From the NCBI GenBank assembly GCA_023428545.1, contig JAEYXH010000004.1:1-13054 (forward strand): DNA of 13,054 nt. Reading direction: 5' to 3'. The stretch's first letter is position 1. Every line of letters starts with the position of its first letter. The translations under genes were made by a program, and so were the position numbers. The notes below the pieces were generated by a model. The model had not been told where the DNA came from, searched no databases, and worked only from the letters and a program-made list of their open reading frames with translations. Positions 7,426 to 13,054 of this stretch are shown piece by piece. The stretch is from Bacteroidota bacterium. GTDB lineage: Bacteria; Bacteroidota; Bacteroidia; Bacteroidales; Prolixibacteraceae.

Positions 7426-8715
7426 TCAATCATCAATGGCCTGGCCTGTCAGTATCCTGAATCTTCCTTCTGTTTGGTCATTGGAACCACCCTGGGTCTG
7501 TTTCATGATAATTCCGATCAGTTGTTCCTGTGGATCGGCAAAGTACTGTGTATTAAAGTAGCCACCCCAGTCGAAGGTCCCTTCGCTGCCTCGGCCGCCG
7601 CGGGTAATGTTATCCCTTGTTCCCACGCCAAAAGCAAGACCATGGTAGCGGTCGGGACCTCCCCAGAGATTGCCGGTCTGGTTGGCCATGATGGTTTCGA
7701 CGGTAGTCCTGCTGAGCAGACGGACACCATTTAACTCGCCCCCGTTAAGGTACATTTGAAGGAAGGTTGCATAATCCCTGGCAGTACTGCTAAGACCAGC
7801 CCCTCCTGAAAAGAAAGTTTTGGCTCCTTTTATTGGATAGTCGGGATCATAAAATGTTTCGGGAAATGGTACCCATCGATTGTTTTGCCTATGTTGGATA
7901 GTCACTAGTCGCGAATGCTTATTTTCAGGTAAATAGAACCATGTGTCCTCCATTCCCAACGGTTCGAAAATCCGTTCCCGTAAAAACCTGTCGAAGGGCA
8001 TTCCTGAAACTACCTCAACGAAATAGGCCAGTACGTCAAGACCTTCACTGTACGTGAATTTTTCACCTGGCTGGTGGTGTAACGGCAGTTTAGCCAGTTT
8101 CCTGACGCTTTCGCCTATGGTGATTTTTTCGGTCGTAAACAGGTCAGTGATGCCTGCCTTACCGTAGATCATTCTCATTCTTTCATCACCGTCGATAATT
8201 CCATAACCTATTCCTGAAGTATGGGTAAGCAGGTCCCTGACAGTGATTTCCCTGTGGGCCGGGGTACCTGTCCATGCTGTGTCGGCATACCTGAAAGTTT
8301 GCAAAACCTGTGGATTCTTGAATTCTGGGATAAATTTAGAAATGGGATCATCGAGTGAAAACTTTCCTTCCTCCCAGAGCATCATGACTGCGGTTGAAGT
8401 AATGGCCTTTGTTTGTGAAGCGATGCGAAAAATGTCATCGGTTTTTATTTCCCTTCCTTTCTGTACGTCAGCCATTCCAAACGCTTTGTGGTACACGATT
8501 TTGCCTTTACGGGCTACCAAAACTACCGCACCGGGGATTTCACCGTTTTCGATGGCATCAGAACACATTTTGTCGATACGGGCAAGCCTTTCCGACGACA
8601 TTCCGACGCTCTCGGGTGTTCCGGGAACGAGAGGGGCACTTTTCTTCAATGATTTTGTTTGGGCTGATGCCAGCACGGTAATGGCAACAAACAGCAGGAT
8701 GATCAACTTTTTCAT
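7426..8715 (-). CDS. Exported serine hydrolase, class C beta-lactamase fold (S12/EstB-like)
   Basis: The 429-residue product belongs to the beta-lactamase-related family PF00144, which covers esterases, D-aminopeptidases, DD-peptidases and class C beta-lactamases. Ser100 and Lys103 form the SxxK motif in RIASQTKAIT. The Tyr motif is Y222-S-E in KFTYSEGLDVLAY, rather than the YxN of true AmpC enzymes. The third motif region has GTFDWGG (WGG at 383-385) in place of KTG. These two variants fit EstB-like esterases or peptidases better than a beta-lactamase, so antibiotic hydrolysis is not inferred. Starting at the ATG at 8715 gives the signal peptide MKKLIILLFVAITVLASA with Gln19 next; an in-frame ATG at 8733 adds six residues before it. 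It is convergent with the GtrB-like gene and divergent from the membrane protein/regulator operon. The substrate is unknown. Confidence 0.9.
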   Translation of the reverse strand: MKKLIILLFVAITVLASAQTKSLKKSAPLVPGTPESVGMSSERLARIDKMCSDAIENGEIPGAVVLVARKGKIVYHKAFGMADVQKGREIKTDDIFRIASQTKAITSTAVMMLWEEGKFSLDDPISKFIPEFKNPQVLQTFRYADTAWTGTPAHREITVRDLLTHTSGIGYGIIDGDERMRMIYGKAGITDLFTTEKITIGESVRKLAKLPLHHQPGEKFTYSEGLDVLAYFVEVVSGMPFDRFLRERIFEPLGMEDTWFYLPENKHSRLVTIQHRQNNRWVPFPETFYDPDYPIKGAKTFFSGGAGLSSTARDYATFLQMYLNGGELNGVRLLSRTTVETIMANQTGNLWGGPDRYHGLAFGVGTRDNITRGGRGSEGTFDWGGYFNTQYFADPQEQLIGIIMKQTQGGSNDQTEGRFRILTGQAIDD

Positions 8716-8811
8716 ATGAATAAATTTGGCCATGAAATTAGGGAAAATTTGGCGTTAAGGATCAGATTCCAGAAATTTTGGGCGGGTACTGATTGTTTCA
8801 GGTTTCTTTTG

Positions 8812-8819
8812 TAGCTTTG
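8812..8819 (+). promoter_or_regulatory. -7 element (TAGCTTTG) upstream of the membrane protein/regulator operon
   Basis: TAGCTTTG is an exact TAnnTTTG match. A TTG at 8793-8795 lies 16 nt upstream, slightly short for the usual -33 spacing. Transcription from here would start near 8825 and run into the hairpin at 8892-8908, then the gene at 8950. Confidence 0.4.
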
Positions 8820-8825
8820 ATGCCC

Positions 8826-8835
8826 AAAGTACTTT
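8826..8835. promoter_or_regulatory. 10-bp palindrome at the predicted start site
   Basis: AAAGTACTTT is a perfect 10-bp palindrome lying 6 bp after the TAGCTTTG element, where an operator could block initiation. The winged-helix protein encoded at 9573-9872 is a candidate binder, by proximity only. Confidence 0.35.
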
Positions 8836-8869
8836 AGTCGTTATTTACGGGACTGGTTTTCGTGATTGA

Positions 8870-8877
8870 CAAAGTTA
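8870..8877 (-). promoter_or_regulatory. -7 element (TAACTTTG) for the serine hydrolase
   Basis: On the minus strand 8877 to 8870 reads TAACTTTG, an exact TAnnTTTG match. It would give the serine hydrolase mRNA a leader of about 150 nt that overlaps, in antisense, any transcript starting from 8812-8819. Confidence 0.35.
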
Positions 8878-8891
8878 AATCATGTTCCTGC

Positions 8892-8913
8892 CGTGGTTTT
8901 AATCCACGTTTTT
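8892..8913 (+). terminator. Intrinsic-terminator-like hairpin in front of a gene
   Basis: CGTGG (8892-8896) pairs with CCACG (8904-8908) around a 7-nt loop and is followed at once by TTTTT (8909-8913) and more AT. The stem is short, only 5 bp. No coding region on this strand ends before it; it sits between the 8812 promoter motif and the gene at 8950. It would therefore end a short RNA or attenuate the operon. Confidence 0.5.
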
Positions 8914-8949
8914 ATTTAAATCAATAACCTGGAATTTGGAAATTGCCAT

Positions 8950-9576
8950 ATGAAATCAGAGCAAAATTATATCAAGGACTTGTCTGACATCCGTCAGATG
9001 ATGGAAAAGTCTACCCGGTTTATGTCGCTAACCGGTTGGTCGGGGATCATGGCTGGCATATATGCGCTCGCTGGAGCTTTTGTGGCATACAAAATGTTTT
9101 ATTCAGGTATTGATGGTGAATTGATGAACCAATTGTCAGGCAAACCTGAAACAGGATTTATAGTCCGTTTGCTTTTGCTTGCAACAGTAATTCTTGTTCT
9201 TGCCATGGGGACCGCTATTTTTCTGTCATCCAGGCGGGCAAAACGAAGGCAGGAGACAATTTGGAACCCGGCTGCACGTCGGTTGGTTATTCATCTGTCG
9301 ATCCCCCTGGTTGCAGGAGGTTTGTTTATCCTGATCCTGATTTCAAAAGGCATGATGGGGCTTCTTGCTCCGGCAACGCTCATATTTTATGGTCTGGCAT
9401 TGATCAATGCAAGTAAGTTTACCTTTGAGGATGTTAAATTTCTGGGAATGGCCCAGATTGCGCTTGGGCTGCTTGGAACCTGGCTGACAGGTGCAGGATT
9501 GATATTATGGGCGATAGGGTTCGGAATCATGCATATCGTATACGGTATTCATATGCAATGGAGGTACGAAAGGTGA
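8950..9576 (+). CDS. Small multi-pass membrane protein paired with a regulator
   Basis: I do not recognise a named family. The 208-residue protein starts with a short charged N terminus (MKSEQNYIKDLSDIRQMMEKS) and then has about five hydrophobic segments. These lie near residues 25-48, 70-92, 115-134, 136-151 and 166-198, the last long enough for two passes. A basic loop, SRRAKRRQ, lies around 93-100 and should face the cytoplasm. No catalytic motif is visible. Its stop overlaps the start of the winged-helix regulator gene as GTGA, so the two are translationally coupled. A membrane protein co-expressed with a small DNA-binding protein suggests a sensor or anti-regulator role, or simply a target of that regulator; this is inference from context. 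TTGCC is all that precedes the ATG, so no strong ribosome site is evident. Confidence 0.8.
   Translation: MKSEQNYIKDLSDIRQMMEKSTRFMSLTGWSGIMAGIYALAGAFVAYKMFYSGIDGELMNQLSGKPETGFIVRLLLLATVILVLAMGTAIFLSSRRAKRRQETIWNPAARRLVIHLSIPLVAGGLFILILISKGMMGLLAPATLIFYGLALINASKFTFEDVKFLGMAQIALGLLGTWLTGAGLILWAIGFGIMHIVYGIHMQWRYER
9560..9565 (+). promoter_or_regulatory. Strong Shine-Dalgarno that sets the regulator start
   Basis: GGAGGT lies seven bases before the GTG at 9573, an ideal ribosome site inside the end of the upstream coding region. It favours GTG 9573 over the in-frame ATG at 9558. Such a strong site stands out here, where most starts lack one. Confidence 0.7.
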
Positions 9577-9872
9577 AAACGATCATCCATGGATTGAATA
9601 AAGCCTTTGAATCCAGGATCAGGCTGGGAATCATGTCCGTTCTTGCGGTCAATGATACCATTGATTTTAATGCCTTGAAGGAGTTTCTGGATGTGACTGA
9701 CGGGAACCTGGCCAGCCATTTGAAGGCTCTGGAAAAGGAGGGTTTTTTGGATGTCAGGAAATCCTTTATCGGCCGTAAGCCCAATACACAATATTCAATG
9801 ACCAAAGTTGGGAAGACGGCCTTTGAAGATCACCTTAATGCGCTGGAAGACCTGATTAATAGACAAAAATAG
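9573..9872 (+). CDS. Small winged-helix transcriptional regulator (HTH_27 / ArsR-MarR-like)
   Basis: This 99-residue protein is a single winged-helix DNA-binding domain. Its start resembles family members (IIHGLNKAFESRIRLGIMSVL). The helix-turn-helix region includes FNALKEFLDVTDGNLASHLK, and the wing follows with FLDVRKSFIGRKPNTQYSMT. The domain matches my recollection of PF13601 (winged helix DNA-binding domain), whose members pair with small membrane proteins in Bacteroidota. There is no visible ligand or metal-binding Cys cluster. The GTG start at 9573 overlaps the upstream TGA as GTGA, so the regulator depends on translation of the membrane protein. Autoregulation through the dyad at 8826-8835 is possible but unproven. 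The frame also opens at 9507, but that segment overlaps the upstream coding region and has no ribosome site. Confidence 0.88.
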   Translation: MKTIIHGLNKAFESRIRLGIMSVLAVNDTIDFNALKEFLDVTDGNLASHLKALEKEGFLDVRKSFIGRKPNTQYSMTKVGKTAFEDHLNALEDLINRQK

Positions 9873-10123
9873 AGTAGGGGCCTTGTTAATCAACAATGCA
9901 TGCTTCTGCTAAAGATGATTTTATTTAAATCTCATTGATTTAGATCCCTCACCGAGTCGTACATATTGCGTATTTGCAACACAACAGTTACAGATATTGT
10001 ATATTTCGCGGTACTCAATATCGGCAGCTGTCCTGCTTCGGATATGTCGTGAGTCCCTGTCGGTCTCCAAGGTATAATGAATTTATTCACTAAGCATGAA
10101 CTATGCCTGGATACCTTGAAACA
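9873..10123. other. Non-coding gap between regulator gene and tRNA terminator
   Basis: I see no convincing gene on either strand. There are weak dyads: TTGTT/AACAA near 9883-9896, GATATTG (9993-9999) with CAATATC (10016-10022), and TTGC/GCAA around 9966-9979. None has a T-run. A frame on the minus strand through this stretch begins inside the tRNA and is not credible as protein. Confidence 0.5.
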
Positions 10124-10160
10124 AAAAATGCAACCGTTGGTTAAAAACGATTGCATTTTT
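10124..10160 (-). terminator. Strong terminator of the tRNA-Leu transcript
   Basis: The arms 10124-10138 and 10146-10160 form a 15-bp stem with one mismatch or wobble and a 7-nt loop. On the minus strand the hairpin begins five bases after the tRNA discriminator and ends in a run of T (complement of A 10123-10128). The A and T runs on both sides could make it work in both directions. Confidence 0.85.
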
Positions 10161-10165
10161 ATGGG

Positions 10166-10249
10166 TGCCCAGAACAGGACTCGAACCTGCACATCCTTAC
10201 GAATACTAGTCCCTGAAACTAGCGCGTCTACCAATTTCGCCACCTGGGC
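10166..10249 (-). tRNA. tRNA-Leu (anticodon CAG)
   Basis: The minus strand folds as a class II tRNA of 84 nt. The acceptor arm is GCCCAGG with TCTGGGC, followed by discriminator A at 10166. The D-arm stem is GCG/CGC with AATTGGTAGA in the loop. The anticodon stem is CTAGT/ACTAG around loop TTCAGGG, giving anticodon CAG (10213-10215) for CUG codons. A long variable arm (ATTC GTAA GGAT) marks it as leucine type, and the T arm is GCAGG TTCGAGT CCTGT. The bases after the discriminator are CCC, so CCA is not encoded. Promoter and terminator are both recognisable, so it is a single-gene transcript. Confidence 0.96.
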
Positions 10250-10274
10250 ATTTTTACAAAGTGAACTTGTTTAT

Positions 10275-10289
10275 GCCTTTCTCAAAGGC
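10275..10289. other. Small hairpin in the tRNA leader
   Basis: GCCTTT (10275-10280) and AAAGGC (10284-10289) form a 6-bp stem with a 3-nt loop between the predicted tRNA promoter and the mature 5' end. It may be part of the precursor removed by RNase P. Confidence 0.35.
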
Positions 10290-10293
10290 GTTG

Positions 10294-10322
10294 CAAATAT
10301 ATAAAAAATCCCTTTCCTCCAA
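10294..10322 (-). promoter_or_regulatory. Promoter of the tRNA-Leu gene
   Basis: On the minus strand TTG (10322-10320) is followed after 18 nt by TATATTTG (10301-10294), an exact TAnnTTTG. This is the best-spaced promoter in the window. The start would lie near 10288, about 40 nt before the tRNA. Confidence 0.55.
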
Positions 10323-10465
10323 TTTGTGCCGAAATATTTTTTCATGTAATCCCTGATATTTCGTGTGCCGAAGTATGAGTTGAACCATGCATGCCGGTAT
10401 ATTTTCAGGTTTTTGGATTTTTTAACACCAAAGCAGGTGAAAAAGTGTTCAGGGCAGGATACCAC

Positions 10466-10541
10466 AGGTTAACCTATCGAAAAATATTGACATTTTTGGA
10501 TGAATTTTAAATAGCAATAAACCAAGATCAAATCTTTAAGT
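10466..10541. other. Upstream region of the FucP-like gene
   Basis: The 292-bp space between the tRNA and the permease holds the tRNA promoter and the uncertain frame. Its last part has CATTTTTG (10491-10498), one base off TAnnTTTG, about 44 nt before the ATG. No operator or riboswitch is recognised. Confidence 0.3.
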
Positions 10542-11843
10542 ATGAATTCAGGAAAAATTTCTGTGGTGCCCAAATACTTTCTTGTGCCCTTTGTCTTAAT
10601 AACTATCTGTTTTGCCTTGTGGGGTTTTGCCAACGATATTACCAATCCCATGGTTAAGGCATTTTCCCGTATCCTGATGATGAGCAACTTCGAAGGATCA
10701 CTGGTGCAGTTTGCATTCTATGGCGGGTATTTTGCAATGGCATTTCCAGCGGCACTTTTCATTAAAAAATTTTCATACAAAGCCGGGATTTTGGTCGGGC
10801 TTGGTCTATATGCAGGAGGTGCTCTTCTGTTTATACCGGCCAGTATGGCAATGACTTTCTGGCCTTTCCTGATCTCCTATTTTATCCTTACCTGCGGACT
10901 TTCCTTTCTGGAAACCAGCGCCAATCCGTACATCTTGTCTATGGGTCCTCAGGAAACAGCAACCCGCCGATTGAATTTGGCACAGGCTTTCAATCCAATA
11001 GGTTCCCTGATGGGCATGTTTACCGCCCAACAGCTGATCCTTGCCAGGTTAAATCCTGCCACAGCAGAAGAACGGGCTGCCATGGATCCCGGGGTTCTGA
11101 GTGAAGTGACACTTTCCGATCTGGCCATCATTCGTTACCCCTATGTGGCTATTGCAATTGTTATTCTGGTCGTTTTCGTGATTATCGCATTGGCAAGGTT
11201 GCCAAAGAATGAGGACAAAGACAAGGAGCTCCATTTCATGGTGACTGTCAGAAGGCTTTTGAAGAACAAAAGGTATTATGAAGGGGTAATTGCACAGTTT
11301 TTTTATGTCGGGGTACAGATCATGGTCTGGACGTTCATCATTCATTATGCAACCTCGGAACTAGGCATGTCTGAAACCGAAGCCCAGGGGTACAACATTA
11401 TTGCCATGGTGATTTTTGTGACAAGCCGTTTTATCAGTACATTCCTGTTAAAGTATATTTCTCCCGGTCATTTGCTGATGTGGCTGGCCTTTGGTGGCAT
11501 GGTTACCACGCTTGGGGCAATCATTATCCCCGGAATGGCCGGACTCTATTCCCTGATTGGCATCTCTGCCTGTATGTCGCTGATGTTCCCCACCATTTAT
11601 GGAATTGCCCTCCATGGGGTTGGCGAGGATGCAAAAATTGGTGCTGCCGGTTTGATCATGGCCATCCTGGGTGGCTCGGTCATGCCGCCCCTGATGGGAA
11701 GGGTAATTGACATGGGAACCATTTATGAAGTTTCCGCTGTGCGCATTTCGTTTCTGATACCGCTGATCTGTTTTGCAGTTATTACCCTATACGGATACCG
11801 AAGTTGCCGTATTAATGCAACCGGTGAATCGGCCTCGTGCTAA
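10542..11843 (+). CDS. FucP-like MFS sugar:proton symporter
   Basis: The 433-residue, 12-segment protein aligns with the L-fucose permease FucP and glucose/galactose permeases in the major facilitator superfamily. Shared stretches include FALWGFANDITNPM (24-37), FYGGYFAMAFPA with KKFSYKAGI (75-83), FLETSANPY (122-130) with Glu124 at the position of E. coli Glu135, RLNLAQAFNPIGS, IAQFFYVGVQ, and FPTIYGIALHGVGED near the C terminus. It imports a sugar across the inner membrane using the proton gradient. By alignment the E. coli proton-coupling Asp46 falls on Asn35, while an Asp sits three residues earlier at 32, so sugar specificity should not be assumed to be fucose. No fucose catabolic gene is adjacent. 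The gene stands alone and ends at a hairpin shared with the convergent pyrBI operon. Confidence 0.88.
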   Translation: MNSGKISVVPKYFLVPFVLITICFALWGFANDITNPMVKAFSRILMMSNFEGSLVQFAFYGGYFAMAFPAALFIKKFSYKAGILVGLGLYAGGALLFIPASMAMTFWPFLISYFILTCGLSFLETSANPYILSMGPQETATRRLNLAQAFNPIGSLMGMFTAQQLILARLNPATAEERAAMDPGVLSEVTLSDLAIIRYPYVAIAIVILVVFVIIALARLPKNEDKDKELHFMVTVRRLLKNKRYYEGVIAQFFYVGVQIMVWTFIIHYATSELGMSETEAQGYNIIAMVIFVTSRFISTFLLKYISPGHLLMWLAFGGMVTTLGAIIIPGMAGLYSLIGISACMSLMFPTIYGIALHGVGEDAKIGAAGLIMAILGGSVMPPLMGRVIDMGTIYEVSAVRISFLIPLICFAVITLYGYRSCRINATGESASC

Positions 11844-11848
11844 AAGAA

Positions 11849-11885
11849 ATATCATGAAGCCGTCAAAATGCGAGCTTCATGATAT
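11849..11885. terminator. Shared hairpin between the permease and pyrBI
   Basis: ATATCATGAAGC (11849-11860) pairs perfectly over 12 bp with GCTTCATGATAT (11874-11885) around a 13-nt loop. It lies 5 nt after the permease stop and 28 nt after the pyrI stop. The minus strand continues into a T-rich TTCTTTT, so it serves pyrBI better than the permease. Confidence 0.75.
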
Positions 11886-11913
11886 TCTTGTAAAGTGTTT
11901 AATGATTTGGTTC

Positions 11914-12384
11914 TTATTTGATCTGTAAATGATCCTTGTCGGTGATCTTTTCGCAATAGCAGCATTTTAGGGCAAGCGGTGACTTATTGATCACCTTGAA
12001 TTTGGTGAAAATAGCCTCATTGTTGGTGATACACTTTGGATTGAAGCATTTTACAATACCCTGCACACTATCAGGAATTTCCACAATCTTCTTTTCGGTA
12101 ACGACATAGTCATTGATGATGTTCAGCTTGGCATGGGGGGCAATCAAGGCAATTTTGTTGATCTCGTCGTCGGCAAAAAACTTGTCACTGACCTTGATGA
12201 TGGCCTTGCTTCCTAATTTCTCACTCTCCAGATTCGTTCCAAAAGTGATTTGGTTATCAATTTTGTTTAGTCCAAGGATGTTAATGACATCGAAAAGATT
12301 GGATGCGGGTATATGGTCGATTACGGTACCATCCTTGATGGCACTGACCTTTAATTTGAGTTTTTTCTTATTTGTATCTTTCAT
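11914..12384 (-). CDS. pyrI: Aspartate carbamoyltransferase regulatory chain
   Basis: The 156-residue product is the PyrI regulatory subunit, which binds nucleotide effectors (CTP and ATP, with UTP) and controls the catalytic trimers of aspartate carbamoyltransferase in pyrimidine synthesis. The allosteric domain starts with VSAIKDGTVIDHIPA (13-27), where Asp23 and His24 match the E. coli nucleotide-site residues Asp19 and His20; Lys64 and Lys98 match Lys60 and Lys94. The zinc domain has all four Cys ligands: Cys113 and Cys118 in VKCFNPKC, and Cys141 and Cys144 in KCCYCEKIT. Length is close to the 153 residues of the E. coli chain. It follows pyrB by 7 nt in the same operon, the usual pyrBI order. 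Confidence 0.96.
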   Translation of the reverse strand: MKDTNKKKLKLKVSAIKDGTVIDHIPASNLFDVINILGLNKIDNQITFGTNLESEKLGSKAIIKVSDKFFADDEINKIALIAPHAKLNIINDYVVTEKKIVEIPDSVQGIVKCFNPKCITNNEAIFTKFKVINKSPLALKCCYCEKITDKDHLQIK

Positions 12385-12391
12385 GGGTAGT

Positions 12392-13054
12392 TTATTTCAG
12401 GTTAAGGGTATGGGCAATGATGGCTTCCCTTGCGAATACACCATTAAGCGCCTGGTCGAAGTAATAGGCTTTTTCACTCTTGTCAACATCGGTATGGATT
12501 TCGTTGACACGTGGCAGTGGATGTAATACCCTGACATTGGGTTTAGTATTCCTGAGCATTTTCTCCCTCAGGATATAAACATTCTTAACCTTTTCGTATT
12601 CAATGGGATCCGAGAATCTTTCTTTCTGTACACGCGTCATGTAAATGATGTCGGCCGCATTGATGATGTCGGTAAATTCCCTGTGTTCATAATATTTGAT
12701 CCCTTTGTCCCTCAGATGGATTTTGTATTCTTCAGGCATCAGAAGCTCTTCAGGTGCAATAAAGTTGAAAATCTGGTTTTCGAACTCCGACATGGCCATC
12801 AAAAGTGAATGGACAGTCCTTCCATATTTAAGGTCGCCTACCATAAAGATATTGATATTGTCCAACCGCCCTTGTGTTTTGAGGATTGAATACATGTCAA
12901 GCAGTGTCTGTGTCGGATGCTGGTTAGCACCATCTCCGGCATTGATCACGGGAATGGAGGCCACTTCGGCTGCATATCGGGCGGCACCTTCCAGGGGATG
13001 GCGCATCACGATCAGGTCAGCATAATTGCTAACCATTCGGATGGTGTCATGGAG
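12392..13054 (-). CDS. pyrB: Aspartate carbamoyltransferase catalytic chain, N terminus beyond window
   Basis: The visible 220 residues are the C-terminal two thirds of PyrB, which condenses carbamoyl phosphate and aspartate to N-carbamoyl-aspartate, the committed step of UMP synthesis. Clear motifs are [11 protein letters not shown] (Arg equivalent to E. coli Arg105), [16 protein letters not shown] (His equivalent to His134), [13 protein letters not shown] (Arg167), [10 protein letters not shown] (Arg229, Gln231) and [10 protein letters not shown] (Leu267-Pro268). The frame is open to the window edge; the ATG at 13036 is internal, since the codons before it (LHDTIR) align with E. coli PyrB. 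About 90 residues, including the carbamoyl-phosphate loop and the active-site lysine of the 80s loop, lie outside. The stop is 7 nt before pyrI. Confidence 0.97.
   Translation of the reverse strand, partial: LHDTIRMVSNYADLIVMRHPLEGAARYAAEVASIPVINAGDGANQHPTQTLLDMYSILKTQGRLDNINIFMVGDLKYGRTVHSLLMAMSEFENQIFNFIAPEELLMPEEYKIHLRDKGIKYYEHREFTDIINAADIIYMTRVQKERFSDPIEYEKVKNVYILREKMLRNTKPNVRVLHPLPRVNEIHTDVDKSEKAYYFDQALNGVFAREAIIAHTLNLK

Larger units (their letters stand above)
10271..10465 (-). other. Uncertain 64-codon open frame, possible gene remnant
   Basis: A minus-strand frame from GTG at 10465 to TAA at 10271 encodes a basic, aromatic-rich peptide in which YFGT occurs twice 13 residues apart. 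The underlying DNA carries a 12-bp near-repeat (10326-10337 and 10365-10376, 11 of 12 identical). No ribosome site is seen, and the 3' end overlaps the tRNA promoter. I recognise no family. It may be chance, a small protein, or the tail of a decayed gene. Confidence 0.15.

Noticed and set aside
8243..8719. 158-codon plus-strand frame opposite the serine hydrolase
   Set aside because: It mirrors a well-supported coding region with intact catalytic motifs, so it is a shadow frame.
8866..8889. E. coli-style -35 TTGACA before the membrane protein gene
   Set aside because: No TATAAT-like element follows at 16-18 bp, and the window otherwise uses the Bacteroidota TAnnTTTG pattern.
10050..10123. 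Possible structured RNA upstream of the tRNA terminator
   Set aside because: I tried to fold both strands and found only short, weak pairings with no known riboswitch or small RNA signature.
9932..10243. Minus-strand 103-codon frame beginning MAKLVDALVSG
   Set aside because: Its first part is the tRNA-Leu sequence translated; this is a well-known spurious frame over tRNA genes, and the rest has no protein character.
10166..10249. tRNA-Leu as an integration site for a mobile element
   Set aside because: No integrase, no duplicated tRNA 3' end and no attachment-like repeat are present in the window.
12696..13025. 109-codon plus-strand frame opposite pyrB
   Set aside because: It lies opposite highly conserved PyrB motifs and has no recognisable features.

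Overview
The window looks like a chromosomal segment of a Bacteroidota (Bacteroidetes) genome, probably Bacteroidales or a relative. The evidence is the repeated -7 element TAnnTTTG upstream of genes, mostly weak Shine-Dalgarno sites, exported proteins whose signal peptides end in A|Q or G|Q, an adjacent pyrB-pyrI pair, a FucP-type sugar permease and a family-typical exported TPR protein. This placement is inferred from gene content; there is no rRNA in the window. No phage, transposase, CRISPR array or insertion sequence is visible.

Layout. 1-951 (-) is an exported TPR protein, open at the left edge, ending in a pure CAA/poly-Gln tract. Divergent from it, 1051-1626 (+) is 3-methyladenine DNA glycosylase I (tag). 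1836-3038 (+) is an exported C1B cysteine peptidase of the bleomycin hydrolase/aminopeptidase C type. 3150-4043 and 4053-4733 (+) form a two-gene unit: a predicted outer-membrane beta-barrel and a PAP2 lipid phosphatase. The phosphatase overlaps tail-to-tail with an ArnT/PMT-like membrane glycosyltransferase (4710-6287, -). That gene is divergent from a GtrB/ArnC-like polyprenyl-phosphate glycosyltransferase (6460-7407, +). 7426-8715 (-) is an exported class C beta-lactamase-fold serine hydrolase. 8950-9576 and 9573-9872 (+) encode a membrane protein and a small winged-helix regulator joined by a GTGA stop/start overlap. 10166-10249 (-) is tRNA-Leu(CAG) with a strong terminator. 10542-11843 (+) is a FucP-like MFS permease. 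At the right edge pyrB (12392-13054, partial) and pyrI (11914-12384) run on the minus strand and encode the two chains of aspartate carbamoyltransferase.

How the genes may work together. The most coherent group is 3150-7407. A GtrB-type enzyme charges polyprenyl phosphate with a sugar, an ArnT-like enzyme transfers that sugar to an envelope acceptor, and a PAP2 phosphatase and a beta-barrel lie alongside. The two glycosyltransferase genes share a 172-bp divergent regulatory region with a 9-bp direct repeat at one-helical-turn spacing and an 11-bp palindrome. This suggests a small envelope-glycolipid modification module, but the acceptor and sugar cannot be read from the sequence. The second point of interest is 8812-8913: a promoter-like element, a palindrome and an intrinsic-terminator hairpin between the serine hydrolase and the membrane protein/regulator operon, compatible with a short RNA or a leader attenuator. 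The rest looks like ordinary housekeeping or accessory content.
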